Below are positions 1 to 6,271 of a stretch of 8,542 bases of DNA, in pieces. The translations under genes were made by a program, and so were the position numbers. Location of the stretch: assembly GCA_014376345.1 (NCBI GenBank), contig JACMRS010000015.1, positions 1 through 8,542 on the forward strand, written 5' to 3'. The notes beneath the pieces were generated by a model. The model saw only the letters and a program-made list of their open reading frames with translations, made no database searches and was not told where the DNA came from. Source of the stretch: Bacteroidia bacterium. Its GTDB lineage: Bacteria; Bacteroidota; Bacteroidia; NS11-12g; UBA955. Positions within the stretch are counted from its first letter, which is position 1; the number at the start of each line of letters is the position of its first letter.

Positions 1-7
1 GAATTGC

Positions 8-34
8 TGATTTCTGATTTAAGATTTCTGATTT
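8..34. repeat. Left inverted-repeat arm (GATTTCT/GATTTAA units)
   Basis: Bases 9-22 and 23-36 are two perfect copies of a 14-bp unit, GATTTCTGATTTAA, which is itself two related heptamers. Read as an arm, 8-34 pairs with 485-512 across the S23 gene with two mismatches and one bulged base. Confidence 0.85.
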
Positions 35-77
35 AAAAGTAAAAAATAAATGAAAACGTTAAACTCAAATAATACTA

Positions 78-443
78 ATGACAAGAACCGAATTACAAAA
101 CAGAACGAAAAAATTTAATATTGATATAATAAACATTTGTGATAAAGTAATAAAAACAACAGCCGGTTATGAAGTAGCAAGACAACTTATCCGCTCGGCA
201 GGATCAGTTGGAGCTAACTACAGGGCAGTATGCAGAGCGAAATCACAGGATGATTTTATATATAAACTACAAATAGTATTAGAAGAGACAGATGAATCTT
301 TATATTGGCTTGAAATAATTGAAGAAGCAAAATTATCAGATGAAAATCTCGAAAAAGTAAAAACAGAAGCAAATGAATTGATCAGCATATTCAGCTCAGC
401 AGATAAAACAGCAAAAGCAAACAGGCTTAATAAAAATAAATAA
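78..443 (+). CDS. Four helix bundle protein, S23/IVP family (23S rRNA intervening-sequence protein)
   Basis: This 121-residue protein has the usual length and signature of the S23 four-helix-bundle family (TIGR02436-like). The conserved core is the stretch 36-80: RQLIRSAGSVGANYRA (35-50), then RAKS, DDFI, a KL.I..EE pair and DES.YWLEI (72-80). The C-terminal tail (109-121) is Lys/Asn-rich and probably disordered. Relatives are encoded in 23S rRNA intervening sequences, and Avd, the accessory protein of diversity-generating retroelements, has the same fold and is a basic pentamer binding nucleic acid. Here no rRNA, reverse transcriptase or template repeat is present. The gene stands alone inside inverted repeats ahead of nrdA. 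The ATG at 78 is the first start and leaves no room for a longer N-terminus of family type. Its biochemical role is unknown; nucleic-acid binding is inference from family. Confidence 0.9.
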   Translation: MTRTELQNRTKKFNIDIINICDKVIKTTAGYEVARQLIRSAGSVGANYRAVCRAKSQDDFIYKLQIVLEETDESLYWLEIIEEAKLSDENLEKVKTEANELISIFSSADKTAKANRLNKNK

Positions 444-477
444 AAATCGCATAAACCTTCAAAATCATTTAACCTCA

Positions 478-512
478 AAATCAGAAATCGAGAAATCAGA
501 AATCAGAAATCA
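478..512. repeat. Right inverted-repeat arm (four AGAAATC heptamers)
   Basis: AGAAATC occurs four times, at 483-489, 491-497, 498-504 and 505-511, with a single extra G at 490 between the first two. The reverse complement is the GATTTCT heptamer of the left arm. This arm lies between the S23 stop codon and the nrdA start, so any transcript running through both could fold it against the left arm. Confidence 0.85.
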
Positions 513-541
513 AAACAAATCACAAATTTAAAATATAAAAT

Positions 542-2947
542 ATGTTTGTAATAAAACGAAACGGAAGGCAAGAAAGCGTAAAATTTGACAAGGTAACCGC
601 GCGTATCGAAAAGCTGTCATACAGCCTGAGTCCACTTGTGAACTCTATTGATGTAGCTAAGAAAGTTATCGAAGGAATTTACGAGGGAGTTCCAACTACA
701 GAATTGGACAACCTGGCAGCAGAAACATCTGCGTCTCTTGCAACAAAGCATCCTGATTATGCCTTGCTTGCTTCACGTATCGCCATCAGTAACTTACATA
801 AAAATACTACCAAGTCTTTTTCTGAGACTATGGAAAAGCTTTATAATTTTACAGACAGCACCACCGGCAAACGCCAGCCAATGATTGCTGATGATGTTTA
901 TGATATTATCAAAGAAAATGCGGAGTTACTTGACAGTACTATTATCTACGACCGCGATTTTGGTTTTGATTATTTCGGATTTAAAACATTAGAAAAATCT
1001 TACCTCCTTCGTATTAATGGTAAAGTTGCTGAAAGACCACAGCACATGTATATGCGTGTTTCAATTGGTATCCACAAAAACGATATCAAAAATGCAATCA
1101 AAACTTATCACTTGATGAGTGAGCGTTGGTTTACACATGCAACCCCTACCCTTTTTAATGCAGGTACACCCAAACCACAAATGAGCTCATGCTTTCTTTT
1201 GACAATGAAAGAAGACAGCATCGACGGCATTTATGATACTTTAAAACAAACAGCTAAAATTTCTCAAAGTGCCGGTGGCATCGGATTGGCAATTCATGAT
1301 ATTCGCGCTACAGGCTCTTATATTGGTGGTACAATCGGCACCAGCAATGGAATCATTCCAATGCTTCGTGTTTTTAATGATACCGCACGATACGTTGATC
1401 AGGGTGGTGGAAAACGCAAGGGCGCTTTCGCTATTTATCTTGAGCCATGGCATGCAGATGTTTTCGAATTTCTTGACCTTAGAAAAAATCACGGTAAAGA
1501 AGAACTTCGTGCCCGTGACTTGTTCTACGCATTGTGGATCAGCGACCTGTTTATGAAACGCGTTGAAGCTAACGAAAACTGGAGTTTGTTTTGTCCAAAA
1601 GAAGCACCGGGACTAAGCGATTGCTGGGGTGCAGAATTTGAAGCACTTTATGCAAGATACGAACAAGAAGGCAGAGCGCGTAAAACTATTAAGGCACAAG
1701 ACCTTTGGTTTGCAATTCTTGATTCACAAATCGAAACCGGTACACCTTACATGCTTTATAAAGATGCAGCCAATAGCAAAAGCAATCAGCAAAACCTGGG
1801 AACAATCAAAAGTAGCAACCTTTGCACCGAAATTATTGAATATACAAGTCCTGATGAAGTAGCCGTTTGCAATCTGGCTTCTCTTGCACTTCCAAGATTT
1901 GTGATTGATGGTAAATTTGACATGGATAAACTTTATGAGGTAACTTATGAAGTGACAAAAAATCTTAATAAAATAATTGATAACAATTACTATCCGGTAA
2001 TTGAAGCTGAAAATTCAAACGTTCGTCACAGACCAATAGGTTTAGGTGTTCAGGGACTTGCAGATGTATTCATTCTTTTGAGATTGCCTTTCGAAAGCGA
2101 TCTTGCAAAAATGCTGAATAAGAATATTTTCGAGACTATTTATTTTGCTGCAATGACTGCAAGTAAGGATCTTGCAATACTTGATGGCGCTTACCAGACT
2201 TTCAAAGGTTCACCTTTGTCAAAAGGAATTTTCCAGTTTGATATGTGGAATGTTCAGCCAACAGATTCATGGGACTGGGAATCTCTTCGCAAAGAAGTGA
2301 TGGAACATGGTGTAAGAAATTCGTTGCTGGTTGCTCCGATGCCAACGGCTTCAACATCACAAATTCTTGGAAACAACGAATGCTTTGAACCCTATACTTC
2401 AAATATTTATACAAGACGCGTTCTGAGCGGTGAATTTATTATCGTTAATAAACACCTTCTGAAAGACCTTGTAGCACTTGGATTATGGAACAATGATATG
2501 AAAAATCAAATTATTGCTCTTAACGGTTCAATTCAAAATATTCCTAATATTCCAGCCAACATTAAAGAACTTTACAAAACAGTATGGGAAATTAAGCAAC
2601 GTAATTTAATAGAAATGGCTGCAGACAGAGGCGCTTACATTTGCCAGTCACAGTCACTAAATCTTTTTGTTGACAATCCTACCTCATCAAAATTAACTTC
2701 TATGCATTTTCATGCCTGGAAAAAAGGATTGAAAACAGGTATGTATTACTTAAGATCACAAGCAGCAACTCAGGCAGTTCAGTTTACAATTGAAAAGCAG
2801 GGAAGTCAGGAAATGGAACCGGTTATTCCTCATCCTGAAAGTTTTCCTGAAGGAGGCGCAAGCAATGATCTGAGTAATTTTGAGCCAACATTTGTAAGCG
2901 GACCGGTATGCACCATGGAAGAAGGTTGCGTCAGTTGCGGCAGTTGA
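542..2947 (+). CDS. nrdA: Ribonucleoside-diphosphate reductase, class I large (alpha) subunit, eukaryote-like
   Basis: NrdA reduces ribonucleoside diphosphates to deoxyribonucleotides together with the radical-generating beta subunit NrdB. The 801 residues are full length. An ATP-cone allosteric domain occupies about 1-90 (starting MFVIKRNGRQE), followed by the ten-stranded barrel. Visible catalytic residues are C217 (MSSCFLL) and C443 (AVCNLAS), the redox pair; N426, C428 and E430 (NLCTE), with C428 the thiyl-radical site; Y735/Y736 (GMYYLR), the radical-transfer pair; and the C-terminal shuttle cysteines C796 and C799 (CVSCGS). The motif PMPTASTSQILGNNECFEP (600-618, approx.) is the phosphate-binding region. 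Spacing and wording follow the animal RRM1 type very closely, with active-site numbers one less than human. nrdB is not next to it on the right; a four-helix-bundle cassette lies on the left. A strong terminator follows the TGA. No convincing promoter was found in the 98 bp upstream. Confidence 0.98.
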   Translation: MFVIKRNGRQESVKFDKVTARIEKLSYSLSPLVNSIDVAKKVIEGIYEGVPTTELDNLAAETSASLATKHPDYALLASRIAISNLHKNTTKSFSETMEKLYNFTDSTTGKRQPMIADDVYDIIKENAELLDSTIIYDRDFGFDYFGFKTLEKSYLLRINGKVAERPQHMYMRVSIGIHKNDIKNAIKTYHLMSERWFTHATPTLFNAGTPKPQMSSCFLLTMKEDSIDGIYDTLKQTAKISQSAGGIGLAIHDIRATGSYIGGTIGTSNGIIPMLRVFNDTARYVDQGGGKRKGAFAIYLEPWHADVFEFLDLRKNHGKEELRARDLFYALWISDLFMKRVEANENWSLFCPKEAPGLSDCWGAEFEALYARYEQEGRARKTIKAQDLWFAILDSQIETGTPYMLYKDAANSKSNQQNLGTIKSSNLCTEIIEYTSPDEVAVCNLASLALPRFVIDGKFDMDKLYEVTYEVTKNLNKIIDNNYYPVIEAENSNVRHRPIGLGVQGLADVFILLRLPFESDLAKMLNKNIFETIYFAAMTASKDLAILDGAYQTFKGSPLSKGIFQFDMWNVQPTDSWDWESLRKEVMEHGVRNSLLVAPMPTASTSQILGNNECFEPYTSNIYTRRVLSGEFIIVNKHLLKDLVALGLWNNDMKNQIIALNGSIQNIPNIPANIKELYKTVWEIKQRNLIEMAADRGAYICQSQSLNLFVDNPTSSKLTSMHFHAWKKGLKTGMYYLRSQAATQAVQFTIEKQGSQEMEPVIPHPESFPEGGASNDLSNFEPTFVSGPVCTMEEGCVSCGS

Positions 2948-2966
2948 TATTTTGATTTAATGATTG

Positions 2967-2998
2967 CAAAAAAGGCGCTTAATATGGCGCCTTTTTTG
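2967..2998. terminator. Strong intrinsic terminator after nrdA, symmetric
   Basis: A perfect 12-bp stem pairs 2967-2978 with 2987-2998 (arms AAAAAAGGCGC and GCGCCTTTTTT plus a closing C-G), with an 8-base loop. It starts 19 bases after the nrdA stop. Because the stem carries A-tract and T-tract on opposite sides, it reads as hairpin plus U-run on both strands, so it could also stop minus-strand transcripts coming from the DUF1543 gene. Confidence 0.9.
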
Positions 2999-3059
2999 TT
3001 GGGTTTAATTTTTTAAAATATCCGGACAATACAATTCTAATAACTGCTTTCGCAGAATT

Positions 3060-3086
3060 AAAAACATAATTAATTTTTGTAATTAT
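3060..3086 (-). terminator. Possible weak A+T hairpin terminator after the DUF1543 gene
   Basis: Bases 3066-3072 (ATAATTA) pair perfectly with 3080-3086 (TAATTAT) around a 7-base loop. On the minus strand this lies just after the DUF1543 stop and is followed by GTTTTT. The stem holds only A-T pairs, so it is weak by itself; the strong symmetric hairpin at 2967-2998 may be the real stop. Confidence 0.3.
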
Positions 3087-3093
3087 ATACCTC

Positions 3094-3657
3094 TCAAACA
3101 ATCTTCCTCAAAGGAACATATCCAAGATTAATTTCATCATCAGAAACCCCTGTATGAACTATCTGCAAATGATAACTCCTGAATGCCTCAGGAAGCAATT
3201 CTTTTACATTATAAGCATCATCAATGTCTATACCATACTTATCATCAATGTGAGAGGCTCCTTCTTTGCCAGTGATAGAAGCTGTTTTAAAGAAAATCGT
3301 CTGTTTTGATTTTCTCATAGCACCATTAATATTTTCAGAAACAGCCAGCACTTTGTAATGAGGCTCTTCAAATTCACCTTCTTTGTAACCTCCAAGATTA
3401 ATGAAATAAAGATTCAGTTCTTTCTCTTCTGCAGAAGGTTTTTCTTTAAAAACTTTTATTGAATAACCATCTACTGAAGTTACCTCCCGCCATGCGTCAA
3501 TATGTATATTTCCTTTTGCCTCAGGCCAGCAAGCTTTTATATGCGGAATCAAGTCTTTTAATGAATATCCGATTCCAAAAAAAATATCATGCTGCTCAGT
3601 ATGTCTGCCTTCCGGGCGGCAACCTAACAATAACATGTAAAGCTTTAAATCACCCAT
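3094..3657 (-). CDS. DUF1543 domain-containing protein (two tandem domain copies)
   Basis: This is a 187-residue soluble protein that I recognise as the DUF1543 family, function unknown. There is no signal peptide or membrane segment. The N-terminal copy carries LYMLLLGCRPEGRHTEQHDI (6-25), GIGYSLKDL and HIDAWREVTSVDGY (52-65). A second, diverged copy begins at 83: LYFINLGGYKEGEFEEPHYK (83-102), then HIDDKYGIDIDDAYNVKEL (136-154, approx.). The shared pattern is LY..xLG...EG..E.H followed by HID and a D.(Y) turn, consistent with one- or two-copy architecture known for this family. The gene starts 4 nt after the stop of the upstream barrel gene, so the two are almost certainly co-transcribed and perhaps translationally coupled. 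Charged and His-rich positions are conserved between the copies, but no catalytic site can be named. Confidence 0.88.
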   Translation of the reverse strand: MGDLKLYMLLLGCRPEGRHTEQHDIFFGIGYSLKDLIPHIKACWPEAKGNIHIDAWREVTSVDGYSIKVFKEKPSAEEKELNLYFINLGGYKEGEFEEPHYKVLAVSENINGAMRKSKQTIFFKTASITGKEGASHIDDKYGIDIDDAYNVKELLPEAFRSYHLQIVHTGVSDDEINLGYVPLRKIV

Positions 3658-3661
3658 TGCA

Positions 3662-4363
3662 TTAATAAAAGAACTCCTCCGGCTTTTTAAGATTAGACAA
3701 ATTGAAAAGATAACTTACTTGTATGCCGATATAACTACCCCGGTATCCAAGATCAAACAAGCGTGGCTTATTTTGCGAGGTATTGTAAACATGCAGAAGC
3801 GATGTCGATTGAAAAGGTTGTTTATAATTTATACCTATAAAAAGCATGTTACCGTTATGCATCTGAGTACCAAACTCAAATCCAAGATAAAGCATCGGAT
3901 AAACCTTGATTTTTTCTTCCTGAATAATTCTGAATGATCGTTTTTCATTACTGAATTCTTCATTAGTTTTTTTATTCAGACTGAAATTTACTGCTGCTCC
4001 AAAAGTTTCTCTAACAAATGAAGAACTGCTCAGAGTTTGTCTGATCGTGTATCCAAGTGGTATTTCAAGATTGCTGAAAGTGTTTTTAATTTGTTTCTGA
4101 CTGTCGTTATAAACGCGAAAACCTTTCTGAATAAAATAAAAGCCTGTAGTAATTCCTTGCTTTTCCGCAAAACCTAAAAGTACATTGACACCGCCACCAA
4201 AACCAAACTTCATGCGGTAACTAAAGGTACGGGGGATAGTATCCAAAGTTGATGCCTTCGAAAATAATGGCATCAGAGTAACACCAATTTTGACTCCTTT
4301 TTGAGAAAAGGAATAACCGGCTGACATCAGGAGGAAAATTAAAATGGCAAAGCGTTTTTTCAT
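3662..4363 (-). CDS. Secreted outer-membrane beta-barrel protein (PorT-like / PF13568 type)
   Basis: I start the protein at the ATG at 4363, giving 233 residues, because it opens with a classic signal peptide: MKKR, hydrophobic core AILIFLLMSAGYSF, then a likely cut near S-Q at 20-21. A TTG 30 bp upstream would add ten residues before the positive charge and would lie over the -7 element, so I rejected it. The mature part is rich in alternating strands with Gly and aromatic residues (FGFGGGVNVLLGF, GITTGFYFIQKGF, YPMLYLGFEFG, GSYIGIQVSYLF), the pattern of small Bacteroidota barrels annotated as porin family or outer membrane beta-barrel protein. It probably sits in the outer membrane; ligand unknown. 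It is first in a two-gene unit with the DUF1543 protein and is divergent from the acyl-CoA reductase. Confidence 0.75.
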   Translation of the reverse strand: MKKRFAILIFLLMSAGYSFSQKGVKIGVTLMPLFSKASTLDTIPRTFSYRMKFGFGGGVNVLLGFAEKQGITTGFYFIQKGFRVYNDSQKQIKNTFSNLEIPLGYTIRQTLSSSSFVRETFGAAVNFSLNKKTNEEFSNEKRSFRIIQEEKIKVYPMLYLGFEFGTQMHNGNMLFIGINYKQPFQSTSLLHVYNTSQNKPRLFDLGYRGSYIGIQVSYLFNLSNLKKPEEFFY

Positions 4364-4381
4364 TGATTTATAAATAATGCT

Positions 4382-4389
4382 CAAATTTA
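4382..4389 (-). promoter_or_regulatory. -7 promoter element of the barrel/DUF1543 unit
   Basis: On the minus strand these bases read TAAATTTG, a perfect match to the Bacteroidota consensus TAnnTTTG, 18 bases before the chosen ATG at 4363. A -33 TTG at suitable spacing is not clear; TTC is the nearest candidate. The position supports the downstream start. Confidence 0.55.
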
Positions 4390-4402
4390 ACAACTATTTT
4401 GA

Positions 4403-4431
4403 TTGAACTTAGAATTACAGCGCTAATTTTG
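4403..4431 (+). promoter_or_regulatory. Promoter of the acyl-CoA reductase gene (TTG ... TAATTTTG)
   Basis: TAATTTTG at 4424-4431 matches the -7 consensus TAnnTTTG. TTG at 4403-4405 lies 18 bases upstream (another, TTTTG at 4397-4401, lies 22 upstream), within the 17-23 range known for Flavobacterium promoters. The start ATG at 4441 is only 9 bases after the -7 element, so the expected leader is just a few bases long. Confidence 0.6.
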
Positions 4432-4440
4432 TAAAACTTT

Positions 4441-5436
4441 ATGAATAAAGAGGCAATTAAAGAAATATTTTCGAAACTTGGAACTGCTTTAGGCAGACTT
4501 TCTGAAGATCGGGACCTGCTTGATCTGGCAGAAATCCATAACCGCTGGTTCAGTCCTGAACAGGTAATCTATTGTCTGAAAGCCTGGGAACAAGCTCTTC
4601 AGCCTGATAAAATAGAACGCTGGGCAGAAACAATTACACAGCCGTCTGAATTTAAAAACGTCGGAATTATTATGGCCGGTAACCTGCCACTTGTTGGACT
4701 TCACGATTTGCTGTGTGTTATTGCATCGGGTCATAAAGCTTCAGTTAAACTTTCTTCCCAGGATGAAATCCTGATGAAAAAGGTGATTAGCATTTTAATT
4801 GAATTGGATAAAAACCTTGAAAATAAAATAGAATATGCTGAAAGGCTGAATGGCATTGATGCTCTGATTTCTACCGGTAGCAACAACTCTTCCAGATATT
4901 TCGAATACTATTTCAGGAATATACCTAAACTTATAAGAAAAAACAGGACCTCAATAGCAGTGCTTGATGGCAGCGAGACCAACGAGCAGCTTGAATTACT
5001 GGCGGATGATACTTACAGATATTACGGCTTAGGATGCAGAAATGTCAGTCATATTTTAATACCCCGCGACTTTGACCTTGGCAGACTTATCAGAGCATTT
5101 GATAAATATGGTAATTATATTAACCACAATAAGTATCACAACAATTATGTTTATCACAAAGCTATTTTGCTGATGAATCTTACGAAACACCTTGATACCG
5201 GTTTTTCAATCTGGCAGGAAAAAGAGGATCTGCATGCTCCGGTTTCAACGATGAATTATCATTTTTATGATGATCCTAAAGAAGTAGAAAACTACATTTC
5301 GACACATAAAGAAAGTTTACAATGTATTGTAGGAAATAATTACCTTCCCTTCGGAATATCACAGCTGCCGGAGCTTTGGGACTATGCCGACGGTATTGAT
5401 ACTATTGAGTTTTTGGAGGATTTTAAAGTTAGCTGA
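4441..5436 (+). CDS. Acyl-CoA reductase (LuxC-type, aldehyde dehydrogenase superfamily)
   Basis: The 331-residue protein matches the short LuxC-like acyl-CoA reductases common in Bacteroidota (PF05893). These enzymes reduce acyl thioesters to aldehydes with NADPH. The cofactor-binding half shows NVGIIMAGNLPLVGLHDLL (73-91) and SGHKASVKLSSQD (96-108), and ALISTGSNNSSRYFEYYF (141-158) corresponds to the next Rossmann-fold segment. The probable catalytic cysteine is C199 in YYGLGCRNVS (194-203). A conserved-looking His/Asn/Tyr cluster follows (NYINHNKYHNNYVYHK, 225-240). No luxD, luxE or luciferase genes are nearby, so bioluminescence is not implied; the natural substrate is unknown. It is transcribed away from the barrel gene from a near-leaderless promoter and ends 31 bp from the convergent 113-residue gene. 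Confidence 0.88.
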   Translation: MNKEAIKEIFSKLGTALGRLSEDRDLLDLAEIHNRWFSPEQVIYCLKAWEQALQPDKIERWAETITQPSEFKNVGIIMAGNLPLVGLHDLLCVIASGHKASVKLSSQDEILMKKVISILIELDKNLENKIEYAERLNGIDALISTGSNNSSRYFEYYFRNIPKLIRKNRTSIAVLDGSETNEQLELLADDTYRYYGLGCRNVSHILIPRDFDLGRLIRAFDKYGNYINHNKYHNNYVYHKAILLMNLTKHLDTGFSIWQEKEDLHAPVSTMNYHFYDDPKEVENYISTHKESLQCIVGNNYLPFGISQLPELWDYADGIDTIEFLEDFKVS

Positions 5437-5467
5437 TGAAGTTATTCTTTAATTGAGAATAGTTTCG

Positions 5468-5809
5468 TTAAGATTCGCAAGAAACTTCTTCAGAGTAAAT
5501 GAGAATATCAACACTTTCACAATGGACTTGTTCATTTGAGTTAAATACAACTACTCGCCAAACAAATTCGAGCTCCTCTGTAGAAAGCCCTTTAAACAAG
5601 TTTGTAATTATGTACTTAATTTCGTCATTACAAGAAGAAATTAAATGTTCTGCTTTAACATTAACAATGTATTTATGACTTTGATACAAACCACCAAAAT
5701 CCGCGTCCGAAAGCCAAACTTCTGAATACTTTTTATTAGCTTTATTTTCGCTGCAAAAAATATCTCTGAGTTTCTTTTTTAATTCATTTATAGATATTTC
5801 CTTAACCAT
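5468..5809 (-). CDS. Hypothetical protein, second gene of the HEPN pair
   Basis: I do not recognise this 113-residue protein. It has a charged N-terminal helix (EISINELKKKLRDIFC, 4-19) and then what reads as an alpha/beta domain: KYSEVWLSDADFGGLY (27-42), HKYIVNVKAEHL (45-56), a helical EIKYIITNLF (63-72, approx.), and two strands ELEFVWRVVVFNS and ESVDILIYSEE near the C-terminus. There is no signal peptide or membrane segment. It is not a nucleotidyltransferase of the MNT type: the GS...D.D core is absent, although the SDADFGG stretch might catch the eye. Its ATG lies inside the upstream HEPN gene, overlapping it by 22 bp, so the two were evolved as one translationally coupled unit. Function may be as partner, antidote or effector of the HEPN protein; that is inference from position only. 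Confidence 0.75.
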   Translation of the reverse strand: MVKEISINELKKKLRDIFCSENKANKKYSEVWLSDADFGGLYQSHKYIVNVKAEHLISSCNDEIKYIITNLFKGLSTEELEFVWRVVVFNSNEQVHCESVDILIYSEEVSCES

Positions 5810-6261
5810 TTGTTTATATTTTTTAAGGAAGCAATAAAAGATTCAATCTCTGGCTTATTACTTCCTGTTGTATATCTTAAATTTTCATCCCAGTTGCTGA
5901 CAATAGACCAATCTGCGCTAAAATCCAAGTCAGCAGTGTCCGTTAATTTCTTAGAAAACTCTGAATATAATCCTGATAAAATTATTAACTGTTCATAATC
6001 ATGAACTTTAAAAGGTTTATATAGATTTTCTCCATCTCCTCGTTTCAATTTTGTTGAACCCGGTATTTTTCTTTTTTATGAATTTTCAAAGTCGAAAAAA
6101 TCGGGAATTAATAATGACTTACATATTTTAGCCTTTAAAAGTAACTCTAAAGAATATCCAGCTAAATAATAAGCATCATCAACAAGATCATTTTTTAAAA
6201 GAACTTCTGCGGCTTCAAGTTTTTTATCTGAGAGGCAAATAATTTCAGTTTCGGTTTTCAC
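5788..6261 (-). pseudogene. HEPN-domain gene interrupted by one in-frame TAA
   Basis: From the GTG at 6261 the frame reads 61 residues, meets TAA at 6078-6076, and continues open in the same frame to 5788, for 157 codons before the terminal stop. Both halves belong to one HEPN domain (PF05168-like). The first holds KKLEAAEVLLKNDLVDDAYY and LAGYSLELLLKAKICKSL, the two hallmark helices. The second holds FKVHDYEQLIILSGL, then ADWSIVSNWDENLRY and a final INKWLRKYL helix, as in intact family members of about 150 residues. The RX4-6H ribonuclease motif of toxic HEPN proteins is not seen. HEPN proteins often act in RNA-targeting toxin, defence or nucleotidyltransferase-associated pairs. The stop may be a real nonsense mutation, a sequencing error, or a read-through site. 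The downstream half alone could start at a TTG (6048). The downstream gene overlaps it by 22 bp. Confidence 0.8.
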
Positions 6262-6271
6262 AAGGTATTAG

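Larger units (their letters stand above)
7..512. mobile_element. S23 (four-helix-bundle) cassette bounded by inverted repeats, resembling an rRNA intervening sequence
   Basis: The sequence shows one small gene enclosed by inverted repeats. The left arm is 8-34; the right arm is 485-512 read in reverse complement. They match at about 25 of 27 positions plus a one-base bulge (G490). Both arms are built from the heptamer GATTTCT/AGAAATC. The unit is about 505 bp and ends 30 bp before the nrdA start. It is known that S23-family genes occur inside intervening sequences of 23S rRNA in Leptospira and Coxiella, where the ends pair into a stem. I infer that this is the same type of element at a non-rRNA site. 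No transposase or target-site duplication is visible, and the window begins only 6 bases left of the repeat, so the true left edge may lie further out. Confidence 0.6.

Noticed and set aside
218..478. Minus-strand 86-residue frame opposite the S23 gene
   Set aside because: It overlaps a gene with clear family match, has no recognisable family, and looks like antisense of the Ala/Lys-rich codons.
8..512. CRISPR-like repeat array
   Set aside because: The heptamers are adjacent without unique spacers and no cas gene is present.
1..541. Diversity-generating retroelement, suggested by the Avd-like fold of the S23 protein
   Set aside because: No reverse transcriptase, template repeat or variable repeat is present in the window.
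541..548. TATGTTTG, a match to the TAnnTTTG -7 element, over the nrdA start codon
   Set aside because: It contains the ATG itself, has no TTG at proper spacing, and would start transcription inside the gene. ATG TTT GTA simply encodes MFV.
4364..4393. Longer barrel protein starting at TTG (4393)
   Set aside because: It would put ten residues before a clean signal peptide and begin over the upstream -7 element.
5443..5461. Hairpin TATTCT/AGAATA between the convergent acyl-CoA reductase and 113-residue genes
   Set aside because: Only six A+T-rich pairs and no good T-run; too weak to call a terminator.
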